From Streptococcaceae bacterium (lineage in GTDB: Bacteria; Bacillota; Bacilli; Lactobacillales; Streptococcaceae), in the NCBI GenBank assembly GCA_009779335.1, contig WREM01000056.1:1-6859 (forward strand): a stretch of DNA of 6,859 nucleotides, written 5' to 3'. A model generated the notes under the pieces. The model ran no database searches and had not been told where the DNA came from. It worked only from the letters and a program-made list of their open reading frames with translations. Each line of letters begins with the position of its first letter. Within the stretch, counting starts at the first letter, position 1. The position numbers and the translations under genes were made by a program. Shown one piece after another: positions 1-6,145 of this stretch.

Positions 1-1
1 C

Positions 2-772
2 ATTCTTCGTTTAGACAGTATAAAAGAACATCAGACTAAAAATTCATTACTCATCATGGTTGACCATTCTAAAGTGAGTCAGACATTGAGTCTTGATTTG
101 TATCAATCTTTTGATAAGGTTGTGGTCGTTGACCATCATAGACGTGATGATGATTTTCCAGAACACGCCTTGCTCAACTATATTGAGTCTTCTGCATCAT
201 CAGCCAGTGAATTGGCGACAGAACTCTTGCAATTTCATGGAGTAAAAGAGCGAAAGATGTCTAATTTAGAGGCTTCTATCATTTTGGCAGGGATTGCCAT
301 GGATACGCAACATTTTACTAAATCAACAACAGCAAGAACATTTGAAGCAGCAGCGTATCTTCGGCAACGTGGAGCGGATAATGATCTGATTAAGATGATT
401 TCAGCGACAGATTTTGAAGAGTATAAAAAAGTCAATGAGCTCGTTCTTGATGCGACCTTCCTTGAAGGTGGAATAGCTATTACCTGTGGTCGTGAGAACA
501 AAAAATATGATAATATCACGACAGCAAAGGCAGCAGACAACCTCTTGGATATGGCAGGAATTTCAGCATCTTTCACTATTACTCATCATGAGAATGGTTA
601 TGTTTCTATTTCTGCACGTTCGAGAAACGGATATAATGTGCAGACACTCATGGAAGCTATGGGTGGAGGGGGGCATTTTAACAATGCAGCCACACAAATC
701 TATGAAAAAACAATCAGTCAAATTGAAGAAGACTTGATCAAACTAATAAAAGAAAGGGTGGAAAACAAATGA
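2..772 (+). CDS. gdpP: Cyclic-di-AMP phosphodiesterase GdpP, C-terminal DHH/DHHA1 part (5' truncated)
   Basis: GdpP (YybT; Pde1 in streptococci) is a membrane-anchored enzyme that hydrolyses c-di-AMP to pApA and so influences potassium and osmotic balance and cell-wall stress responses. Only about the last 256 residues are here; the family is usually about 650-660 residues. The frame is open from base 2, so the first ATG in view (base 56) is internal, not the start. Counting from base 2, MVDHS lies at residues 19-23, the name-giving DHH motif with VVVDHH at 41-46 (codons at 131-139), and the DHHA1 substrate-binding motif GGGGH at 221-225. The membrane segments, PAS-like and degenerate GGDEF domains would lie upstream of the window. 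The stop overlaps the rplI start as ATGA, indicating translational coupling. The gdpP-rplI-dnaC order is conserved in many Firmicutes and supports the call. No defect is visible. Confidence 0.95.
   Translation: MLRLDSIKEHQTKNSLLIMVDHSKVSQTLSLDLYQSFDKVVVVDHHRRDDDFPEHALLNYIESSASSASELATELLQFHGVKERKMSNLEASIILAGIAMDTQHFTKSTTARTFEAAAYLRQRGADNDLIKMISATDFEEYKKVNELVLDATFLEGGIAITCGRENKKYDNITTAKAADNLLDMAGISASFTITHHENGYVSISARSRNGYNVQTLMEAMGGGGHFNNAATQIYEKTISQIEEDLIKLIKERVENK
753..761 (+). promoter_or_regulatory. Ribosome binding site of rplI inside gdpP
   Basis: AAAGGGTGG lies 7 nt before the rplI ATG and inside the last codons of gdpP. Together with the ATGA stop/start overlap it fixes the rplI start and suggests coupled translation. 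Confidence 0.75.
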
Positions 773-1230
773 AAGTAGTATTTCTTGAAGATGTCAAAGG
801 CAAAGGAAAAAAAGGGGATGTCAAGGAAGTTCCGACAGGTTATGCCAATAACTTTCTTTTGAAAAACAACCTAGCAAAACCAGCTACATCAGGGGCTCTA
901 GCTGAACTTAAAGGTCAGACCAAGGCCAATGAAAAAATGGAAGCTGAGATTTTAGCTGAAGCCAAAGATTTGAAAAGCAAGCTTGAAAAAGAAGAGTTTG
1001 TCATTGAAATTTCTGAAAAAGTAGGACAAGACGGACGGTTATTTGGGGCTATTAACTCTAAAAAAATATCTGATGCCTTAGCAGAGCAACACAATATCAA
1101 GCTTGATAAGCACAAAATTCAGCTAGAAAACCCAGTGCGTGCCTTGGGAATAAAGGATGTACCTGTGAAACTCCATCGAGACGTAACAGCGACTCTAAAG
1201 GTACGTGTTTCAAATGCAAATGATAAATAA
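769..1230 (+). CDS. rplI: 50S ribosomal protein L9
   Basis: L9 binds 23S rRNA near the base of the L1 stalk on the large subunit and helps maintain reading-frame fidelity. The product is 153 residues, a few longer than the usual 148-150 because of the tail VSNANDK. The N-terminal rRNA-binding domain opens with MKVVFLEDVKGKGKKGDVKE and continues with the family signature GYANNFLL near residues 24-31. A long charged connecting helix rich in Glu, Lys and Ala spans roughly residues 45-80. The C-terminal domain begins around EKVGQDGRLFG and includes IKLDKHKIQL and DVPVKLH. The start is set by the SD at 753-761 and by overlap with the gdpP stop. It is probably cotranscribed with gdpP and the helicase gene. 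The sequence blends streptococcal-like (N-terminal) and Bacillus-like (C-terminal) features, which is why I do not assign a genus. Confidence 0.97.
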   Translation: MKVVFLEDVKGKGKKGDVKEVPTGYANNFLLKNNLAKPATSGALAELKGQTKANEKMEAEILAEAKDLKSKLEKEEFVIEISEKVGQDGRLFGAINSKKISDALAEQHNIKLDKHKIQLENPVRALGIKDVPVKLHRDVTATLKVRVSNANDK

Positions 1231-1249
1231 AGAAAATAAAAAAATAAAG

Positions 1250-1259
1250 AAAGGTGGAG
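1250..1259 (+). promoter_or_regulatory. Ribosome binding site that decides the helicase start
   Basis: AAAGGTGGAG lies 6 nt before the ATG at 1266. An in-frame GTG at 1254 sits inside this SD and has no SD of its own at a proper distance, so the longer open frame (four extra residues, MEQS) is very unlikely to be the true protein. Confidence 0.85.
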
Positions 1260-1265
1260 CAAAGT

Positions 1266-2627
1266 ATGGCAGACACTGATATCATAAAAGCTCCACCTCA
1301 GGATTTATCGGCGGAGCAAGCAGTTTTAGGGGCGATTTTCTTGGATAGTGATCGCCTGATTGAAGTCAAGGAATACCTTTCTGCTCAAGATTTCTATAAA
1401 AATGCCCATCAAATCATTTTCAGGGGGATGGAAAATTTATCGGACAGAAATGAAGCCATTGATGTCTTGACTATTCGTGCTCTTCTCGAGAATCAAGGAG
1501 ACTTGGAAACCATTGGGGGCATTTCCTATATTGCAGAATTGGCTTCAAGCACGCCAACAGCTGCGAACGCTACCTATTACGCTCAGATTGTTGCAGAAAA
1601 ATCACTTTTACGTCAACTGATTAACAAGATGACTCAAAGTGTAGAACGAGCGTATGAACAGGAGTGGACAGCAGACGATGTCTTGGCTGAAGCTGAAAAA
1701 GGGTTGATTGATGTTCAACAAGGTCGCAATACTCATGGTTTTCGTAAGATTGAAGAAGTACTCAACATTGCTTTTGATGAGATAGAACTACATTCCAAAC
1801 AAGATTCAAATATTACAGGTGTGGCAACAGGATACCCTTTGTTAGATGCTATGACAACAGGATTACATGAAGAAGAACTCATCATCCTTGCTGCACGCCC
1901 AGCAGTAGGGAAAACTGCCTTTGCTCTTAATATTGCTCAAAACATTGGAACAAAAACAGATAAGACAGTAGCAGTATTCTCATTAGAAATGGGGGCTGAG
2001 AGCTTAGTCAATCGTATGATTGCATCTGAAGGATTGATTGAATCTCATCATTTGCGAACTGGACATCTGACAGATGAGGAATGGAATAATCTGACCATTG
2101 CTATGGGGACACTGGCTAACGCCAATATCTATATTGATGACACCCCGGGGATTAAGATTTCAGAGATTCGGGCCAGAGCTCGTAAGTTGGCACAGGAGAC
2201 AGGAAATTTAGGACTCATTGTTATTGATTACTTGCAACTGATTACGGGAAATGGGCGTGAGAATCGGCAACAAGAAGTTTCGGAAATTTCTCGTCAGCTG
2301 AAAATCTTAGCTAAGGAACTCAAGGTTCCTGTCATTGCTTTGAGTCAACTTTCCCGTGGTGTGGAGCAAAGGCAGGACAAACGTCCCGTCTTATCAGACA
2401 TTCGTGAATCAGGATCTATCGAGCAAGATGCAGATATTGTGGCCTTTCTCTATCGAGAGGATTATTATGATCGTAGTCATGGTGAAGAGCATGAAGAGAT
2501 GGAACAAGACAATACAGTTGAGGTCATTATTGAAAAGAACCGTTCAGGAAGTCGTGGAACAGTAAAACTCATGTTTATCAAAGAATATAATAAATTCTCA
2601 AGCATAGACAGTCGTTATATAAATTAG
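1266..2627 (+). CDS. dnaC: Replicative DNA helicase (DnaB family; DnaC in Bacillus naming)
   Basis: This is the hexameric 5'-3' helicase that unwinds DNA at the replication fork and recruits primase. The ATG at 1266 gives 453 residues, typical for the family. The N-terminal primase-interacting domain begins around DLSAEQAVLGAIFLDSDRL (residues 13-31). The RecA-like C-terminal domain carries Walker A ARPAVGKT at 210-217 and Walker B LIVIDYLQL at 317-325 with Asp321. The LSQLSRGVEQR segment follows, then RPVLSDIRESGSIEQDAD and EKNRSGSRGTVKL near the C-terminus. It follows rplI after 35 A-rich bases. Its loader partners DnaB and DnaI are encoded about 2.3 kb and 3.5 kb downstream, so almost the whole helicase-loading set is in one region. 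In many streptococcal annotations this gene is called dnaB, which collides with the primosomal dnaB downstream; I use the Bacillus name to keep them apart. Confidence 0.97.
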   Translation: MADTDIIKAPPQDLSAEQAVLGAIFLDSDRLIEVKEYLSAQDFYKNAHQIIFRGMENLSDRNEAIDVLTIRALLENQGDLETIGGISYIAELASSTPTAANATYYAQIVAEKSLLRQLINKMTQSVERAYEQEWTADDVLAEAEKGLIDVQQGRNTHGFRKIEEVLNIAFDEIELHSKQDSNITGVATGYPLLDAMTTGLHEEELIILAARPAVGKTAFALNIAQNIGTKTDKTVAVFSLEMGAESLVNRMIASEGLIESHHLRTGHLTDEEWNNLTIAMGTLANANIYIDDTPGIKISEIRARARKLAQETGNLGLIVIDYLQLITGNGRENRQQEVSEISRQLKILAKELKVPVIALSQLSRGVEQRQDKRPVLSDIRESGSIEQDADIVAFLYREDYYDRSHGEEHEEMEQDNTVEVIIEKNRSGSRGTVKLMFIKEYNKFSSIDSRYIN

Positions 2628-2643
2628 CTTTTCAAGCTAATTT
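2621..2643 (+). repeat. Perfect 10-bp inverted repeat over the helicase stop codon (weak terminator or operator)
   Basis: AAATTAGCTT at 2621-2630 and its exact reverse complement AAGCTAATTT at 2634-2643 flank a TTC loop. The left arm contains the helicase stop codon TAG (2625-2627). The stem has only two G:C pairs, and the following bases (CAGTTATAAT) give no U-tract, so it is at best a weak intrinsic terminator. It directly abuts a TATAAT element, so an operator role is also possible. Confidence 0.6.
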
Positions 2644-2653
2644 CAGTTATAAT
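2624..2653 (+). promoter_or_regulatory. Candidate promoter for veg-ccrZ
   Basis: A perfect -10 hexamer TATAAT lies at 2648-2653. Eighteen bases upstream is TTAGCT (2624-2629), which matches TTGACA at only three of six positions, so the -35 is poor. No TG extension precedes the -10. A start near 2660 would give a leader of about 25 nt before the veg ATG at 2685. The region is very AT-rich, so a chance TATAAT is possible. The match is seen directly; promoter function is inferred. Confidence 0.4.
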
Positions 2654-2684
2654 AAATAAATAATTTTATAAGAAAAGAGAGAAA

Positions 2685-2942
2685 ATGGATAATCAAAATC
2701 AAGAAATTGGAAAAATTGTTGAAGAGCGACAAAGAGTGATTGATCACATGGGTCAAACTATTGAAATCACATCACAATATGGGCGTAAACGTGAAAATCG
2801 CCATAAGGTGCGTTTACTAGAAGCTTATGCGACACACTTTATCATTGAAAATATTCCTGCACGAGGACCTGGGATTAAAGAATCTTACCAATACGCAGAT
2901 ATTTTGACACAGACCATTCTCATTCATTACCCTGAGAAATAA
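2685..2942 (+). CDS. veg: Veg-family small protein
   Basis: This 85-residue protein matches the Veg family (DUF1021) in its overall plan. The segment MGQTIEITSQYGRKREN (residues 22-38) aligns with the Veg region ending GGRRKT. LLEAYATHFIIEN (44-56) aligns with LAETYPSVFVIQ, and SYQYADILTQT (67-77) with the hallmark SYSYADILTET of B. subtilis Veg. The family is predicted to form a small beta-barrel; B. subtilis Veg is abundantly transcribed and has been linked to biofilm gene regulation, but its molecular activity is not established. There is no signal peptide, membrane segment or cysteine. The N-terminal roughly 20 residues are charged and differ from the Bacillus protein. The SD is weak (AAGAGAG-like, 2675-2681). 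The gene lies 57 nt after the helicase gene, behind a possible promoter, and 47 nt before ccrZ. The family call is fairly safe; function and strict orthology are not. Confidence 0.75.
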   Translation: MDNQNQEIGKIVEERQRVIDHMGQTIEITSQYGRKRENRHKVRLLEAYATHFIIENIPARGPGIKESYQYADILTQTILIHYPEK

Positions 2943-2974
2943 AACAGAAGAATAAAAGAGATAAAATCTAAGAA

Positions 2975-2982
2975 AGGAGGAG
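2975..2982 (+). promoter_or_regulatory. Strong ribosome binding site of ccrZ
   Basis: AGGAGGAG, preceded by AA, is the best SD in the window. Two successive ATG codons follow at 2990 and 2993. The first is 9 nt from the AGGAGG core and the second 12 nt, so the first is preferred, but the second cannot be excluded. Confidence 0.8.
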
Positions 2983-2989
2983 ATAACAG

Positions 2990-3778
2990 ATGATGATTTC
3001 AGATTGGGACATGACCCCTGTTAAAGGCGGATCTGGAAATGCTTATAAAGGAATTGTAGATAATCAAACGGTGTTTATCAAAAGAAATGCAAGTCCCTTA
3101 TTAACAAGCATCTATCTTGAAGGCATCACCCCGAAAGTGCTGTGGAACAAGAGAACTTCAACTGGGGATATGTTATCTGCTCAACCTTGGATTGAGGGAC
3201 ACACACTCTCTACAAGTGAGATGAGTGATACTCAAATTAATCAAATATTAGTCCATCTTCATCGTAGCCAGAAATTAGTTGATTCTTATAAAAAGCTAGG
3301 CAATAGAATTTACGGTCCGGAGGAGTTGCTCAATCAATTAGTAGAAGAAGCTCCTGTGGTGTCCAATAATCGTTATTTAGTTGATATTATTGAAGAAATG
3401 CGACAAAATTTACCCGTCTTTTATGAAAGAGAAGCTACAGTAGTCCATGGAGATGTCAATCATCGAAATTGGTTAAAGGATGAAGAAAATGGAAAAATCT
3501 ATCTGGTTGATTGGGATATTGCCTTTCTTGGAGATCCGATGATTGATGTGGCATATATCCTTGTCCATTATATTTCTCCGGGAGAATGGAGCAGATGGCT
3601 TTCTTACTCAGGTTTCCAGTCTTATAAGCGAATACTTGAAAAGATTTTTTGGTATGGGAAGTTGTCCTTTCTTCGTCAGATTGCAGAATATTTGAAGCAA
3701 AGCAACACACAAGGAGCTAATCAGGAAATCTTATGGCTTCGTAAATTCTGTGAATACGAGAAAAACCATAAAAATTGA
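2990..3778 (+). CDS. ccrZ: CcrZ-like cell cycle regulator (aminoglycoside phosphotransferase fold)
   Basis: This 262-residue protein resembles pneumococcal CcrZ (YtmP family, APH/choline kinase fold) along its whole length. In S. pneumoniae CcrZ is recruited to midcell by FtsZ and stimulates DnaA-dependent replication initiation. Visible elements are a glycine-rich loop GGSGNAY (residues 13-19), a probable ATP-contacting Lys31 in VFIKRN, the catalytic loop VHGDVNHRNW (152-161) with His153, Asp155 and Asn160, and the metal-binding LVDWD (172-176) with Asp174. By alignment His153, Asn160 and Asp174 correspond to pneumococcal His157, Asn164 and Asp177, residues reported to matter for function, so the enzyme looks active. 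The physiological substrate is not readable from sequence; it is not a resistance gene. It is followed by trmB, as in many Firmicutes, but a hairpin and 63 nt separate the two. Placement among helicase and primosome genes fits a replication role. Confidence 0.88.
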   Translation: MMISDWDMTPVKGGSGNAYKGIVDNQTVFIKRNASPLLTSIYLEGITPKVLWNKRTSTGDMLSAQPWIEGHTLSTSEMSDTQINQILVHLHRSQKLVDSYKKLGNRIYGPEELLNQLVEEAPVVSNNRYLVDIIEEMRQNLPVFYEREATVVHGDVNHRNWLKDEENGKIYLVDWDIAFLGDPMIDVAYILVHYISPGEWSRWLSYSGFQSYKRILEKIFWYGKLSFLRQIAEYLKQSNTQGANQEILWLRKFCEYEKNHKN

Positions 3779-3799
3779 GAAGGCTGACCTTCTCATTTT
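3771..3799 (+). terminator. Terminator-like hairpin over the ccrZ stop codon
   Basis: TGAGAAGG (3776-3783) pairs with CCTTCTCA (3788-3795) around a CTGA loop. An outer AAAA (3771-3774) can pair with TTTT (3796-3799) past one bulged T. The stem begins at the ccrZ stop codon. The T-tract is short (four) but the stem is more GC-rich than the one after the helicase gene. The minus strand also has a T-run after the stem (complement of AAAAA at 3770-3774), although no convergent gene exists. Partial termination before trmB is likely; full termination is uncertain. Confidence 0.6.
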
Positions 3800-3841
3800 C
3801 ACAAATGATGACGATAAAAGTGAAGTGAACAAGGAGAAATC

Positions 3842-4492
3842 ATGCGTGTGCGTAATCGCAAGGGAGCACCTGAGTATTTGAAAGCAAACGAGCATATTGT
3901 CGTGGAAAATCCAGCAGATTTTAAGGGACGATGGGCAGAACGCTTCGGCAATAATGCTCCTGTCCATATAGAGGTAGGGTCTGGAAAGGGAGCTTTCATC
4001 GTGGGGATGGCTGCTTTGAATCCTCACATTAATTACATTGCCATTGATTTACAAATTTCTGTATTGAGTCATGCTTTGGATAAGGCTATTGAGGCTAATC
4101 TTCCCAATGTGCAGATGATTCTTGTGGATGGTGCCAGCCTGACTGAGTATTTTGCGGATGGCGAAATTGATCAAGTATATTTGAACTTTTCTGACCCATG
4201 GCCAAAAACCCGTCATGAAAAACGTCGTTTGACCTATCAATCTTTTCTCAAAACTTACGAGAAGATTTTGAAACCTGAGGGACAGATTCATTTTAAGACA
4301 GATAATCGAGGCTTATTTGAATATAGTTTAGCGAGTATGAGTCAATATGGGATGATACTTAAACAGGTCTGGTTAGATTTACATACGGATGAAGAATTTG
4401 CAAAAGTCAACGTCATGACAGAATACGAAGAAAAATTTTCAGGTAAGGGGCAAGCCATCTATAGACTGGAAGCCCAATATCCTAAACGATAG
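3842..4492 (+). CDS. trmB: tRNA (guanine-N7-)-methyltransferase TrmB
   Basis: TrmB transfers a methyl group from S-adenosylmethionine to N7 of G46 in the variable loop of many tRNAs. At 216 residues it has the usual bacterial length (about 211-217). The Rossmann-type SAM-binding motif is IEVGSGKG at 43-50, followed by YIAIDLQ. The family signature NFSDPWPKTRHEKRRL starts at residue 115, with Asp118, Pro119 and Pro121 in the active region. TDNRGLFEYS at 153-162 completes the conserved catalytic face. The ATG at 3842 is preceded by AAGGAG (3831-3836) at 5-nt spacing, and the common N-terminus MRVRNRKGA supports it. It lies downstream of ccrZ, its usual partner, but separated by a hairpin; nrdR follows after 14 nt. 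No promoter I trust is visible in the 63-nt gap, so readthrough from ccrZ may supply its transcript. Confidence 0.96.
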   Translation: MRVRNRKGAPEYLKANEHIVVENPADFKGRWAERFGNNAPVHIEVGSGKGAFIVGMAALNPHINYIAIDLQISVLSHALDKAIEANLPNVQMILVDGASLTEYFADGEIDQVYLNFSDPWPKTRHEKRRLTYQSFLKTYEKILKPEGQIHFKTDNRGLFEYSLASMSQYGMILKQVWLDLHTDEEFAKVNVMTEYEEKFSGKGQAIYRLEAQYPKR

Positions 4493-4506
4493 AGAGGGTT
4501 GGATAT

Positions 4507-4959
4507 ATGCACTGTCCAAATTGTAAATCTGAACGTCTTAAGGTTGTAGATTCAAGGCCAGCAGATAATATGATTCGCCGTCGTCGTGAGTGCGAGGACT
4601 GTGGTCAACGTTTCACTACATTTGAACGTGTGGAAGAAATGCCACTTTTAGTCATTAAGCGTGATGAGACACGGGAGCTTTTCAATCGAGATAAGATCAT
4701 CACAGGGATTGTTCGTTCGGCACGAAAACGCCCTGTATCAAGCGAAGACATTGAAAAAGTCGTAGCAAATGTCGAACGCAACATTCGCCAATTAGAGAAG
4801 AAGGAAATTGAAGCAGACATCATTGGTGAATTAGTCATGACAGAGTTATCAAAGCTAGATGACATCACTTATGTACGTTTTGCAAGTGTTTACCGTTCGT
4901 TTAAAGACGTCAGTGAATTAGAAGATTTGCTGAAAAACATTACAAAGAAGTCTAAATAA
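4507..4959 (+). CDS. nrdR: Transcriptional repressor NrdR
   Basis: NrdR is a zinc- and ATP/dATP-binding repressor of ribonucleotide reductase operons, lowering dNTP synthesis when dATP is plentiful. The 150-residue product has the N-terminal zinc ribbon with Cys3, Cys6, Cys29 and Cys32, the basic stretch IRRRREC (23-29) and FTTFERVEE. An ATP-cone domain follows at about 46-136 (LLVIKRDETRELFNRDKI; RKRPVS; ITYVRFASVYRSFKDV). The loop between DSRP and IRRRR has four residues (ADNM), whereas the B. subtilis, streptococcal and E. coli forms I know have six or seven; all four cysteines and the arginines are kept, so the protein should be functional. A weak SD AGAGGG (4493-4498) overlaps the trmB stop region. 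It is followed by dnaB after 10 nt, and the nrdR-dnaB-dnaI order is common in low-GC Gram-positives. No NrdR box was found in the window. Confidence 0.96.
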   Translation: MHCPNCKSERLKVVDSRPADNMIRRRRECEDCGQRFTTFERVEEMPLLVIKRDETRELFNRDKIITGIVRSARKRPVSSEDIEKVVANVERNIRQLEKKEIEADIIGELVMTELSKLDDITYVRFASVYRSFKDVSELEDLLKNITKKSK

Positions 4960-4969
4960 AGGAAATCAA

Positions 4970-6142
4970 ATGAAATCTGGAGATAATTTTACAGTAGTTA
5001 ATCGTGAAAAAATCAGTTTTGATGCTGATGTTTTTACGCTACTTTATTTACCGATTATCGGTCCAGAAGCACAAACAGCTTATCAACTCATGCGGGTATT
5101 GCCTGCAGGGCGGATTTCTCATTTCCTTGAATACCTTAACATGGGGCTTGCTCCATTTACTGAAGTGGTGGATAAACTCTCAGCTCTTGATTTAATCAAG
5201 GTTTATGATGGACACCCTGAAATTTCCTTTGTATTGAAGAGTCCTTTGACCTTTGAAGCCTTCTTCAATGACGGATTATACAAGCAATTATTGATTTCTA
5301 AAATTGGTCAAGATAGAGTAGATGAACTGGCTAAACAAGTAAATGTTCAAGGGCAAGATTTATCTAAAAAATTCCACGAAGTTTTTGCAATGAGTGACGA
5401 GCCTGAAACTAATCAGACACCATCCGAAAAACGCTTTGATATAACATCATTCAAAAACATTATGGATAAGCAAGGTTATCGCTTCGCCAATGAAAATCAG
5501 GATACTCTTATCTTATATAGTTTGTCAGACAAGTATCATTTGGACTGGTATCAGCTTTTCAAAGAGGTTGAACAAACAGCAAATGCCAATAAAACATTGA
5601 ATACAAGTTTACTGTCTAAGAAACTTTCAGGTCAAAAACAAACAGGGCCATCACTTTCAGATTTCCCAACAGCCTTTCAAGACCTTATATTACTGGCGAA
5701 AAGTCATACGCCACAGCATTTTATCGAACAAATCAAGGCACAGGCAGGAGGATTTGTAACCAGTGATGAACGCAAGGTTTTATCACATTTAGCTTTAGAG
5801 AAAATCCCTGATCAAGTACAAAATATATTGATTCATTATGTACTTGTACAGCAGAAAAATGCGACATTGACTGCTAATTTTGCTGACAGATTGGCAAATG
5901 ATTGGCAACGCCAGCAAGTCTTTACAGCAGAGCAAGCGGTGCAACGAATATTAGACAGGACAAAAGAGATGGAAGAGAAGGCAAAGTCAAAACCTTCCTA
6001 TAAATCTCAATCCAAAAAAACTGTCAAACAGGCACCAGAATGGTCAAACGAGACCTATGTCAATACAACAACAGACGAAGAAAAAACACAACTGGAAGCT
6101 AAAAAACAAGCATTGCTTGATCAATTAAGAAAGGGGGAATAA
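4970..6142 (+). CDS. dnaB: Primosomal replication initiation protein DnaB (DnaD/DnaB family)
   Basis: This is the Firmicutes primosomal DnaB, unrelated to the E. coli helicase of that name. It acts with DnaD and DnaI to place the replicative helicase on DNA at oriC and at restart sites. The 390-residue length fits streptococcal members. The N-terminal part (opening MKSGDNFTVVNREKISFDAD, then LLYLPIIGPEAQTAYQLM) is the winged-helix oligomerisation domain. The C-terminal DnaD-like DNA-binding domain is roughly residues 230-320 and ends near FADRLANDWQ (304-313, Trp312). The last 65 or so residues form a Lys/Glu/Gln-rich, probably disordered and coiled tail. The SD AAAGGA (4958-4963) overlaps the nrdR stop codon and sits 6 nt from the ATG. 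The stop is 3 nt before dnaI, implying one mRNA. No mutation or fusion is seen. Confidence 0.93.
   Translation: MKSGDNFTVVNREKISFDADVFTLLYLPIIGPEAQTAYQLMRVLPAGRISHFLEYLNMGLAPFTEVVDKLSALDLIKVYDGHPEISFVLKSPLTFEAFFNDGLYKQLLISKIGQDRVDELAKQVNVQGQDLSKKFHEVFAMSDEPETNQTPSEKRFDITSFKNIMDKQGYRFANENQDTLILYSLSDKYHLDWYQLFKEVEQTANANKTLNTSLLSKKLSGQKQTGPSLSDFPTAFQDLILLAKSHTPQHFIEQIKAQAGGFVTSDERKVLSHLALEKIPDQVQNILIHYVLVQQKNATLTANFADRLANDWQRQQVFTAEQAVQRILDRTKEMEEKAKSKPSYKSQSKKTVKQAPEWSNETYVNTTTDEEKTQLEAKKQALLDQLRKGE
6131..6137 (+). promoter_or_regulatory. Ribosome binding site of dnaI inside the dnaB end
   Basis: AAGGGGG lies in the last dnaB codons, 8 nt before the dnaI ATG at 6146. It fixes the dnaI start and implies that ribosomes finishing dnaB can feed dnaI. 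Confidence 0.75.
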
Positions 6143-6145
6143 ATC

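Noticed and set aside
235..576. A 113-codon open frame on the minus strand inside gdpP
   Set aside because: It lies antisense to well-conserved DHH/DHHA1 coding sequence, matches no family I recognise, and has no convincing SD.
1088..1103. ACACAATATCAAGC, resembling half of an NrdR box
   Set aside because: The second half does not match the palindromic consensus, it lies inside rplI, and no ribonucleotide reductase gene is in the window.
2962..2967. TAAAAT as a possible -10 for a ccrZ-only promoter
   Set aside because: There is no acceptable -35 at 16-18 bases upstream, and the resulting leader would begin almost at the SD; the region is simply A-rich.
3805..3828. Seven-codon mini-ORF (MMTIKVK) just before trmB, as a possible leader peptide
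   Set aside because: There is no SD before its ATG and no run of regulatory codons; the size is what chance gives.
3731..4027. A 98-codon minus-strand open frame spanning the ccrZ-trmB gap
   Set aside because: It overlaps conserved trmB and ccrZ codons, has low-complexity Ser/Phe/Leu-rich translation typical of antisense frames, and crosses the terminator-like hairpin.
4434..4448. Partial CodY-like box beginning AATTTTCAG
   Set aside because: It matches about 11 of 15 consensus positions and sits inside the trmB coding region, encoding the conserved EKFSGKG part, so it carries no regulatory weight.
5004..5195. A 63-codon plus-strand open frame inside dnaB
   Set aside because: It is out of frame with the recognisable primosomal protein and has no family match; it is a shadow frame.
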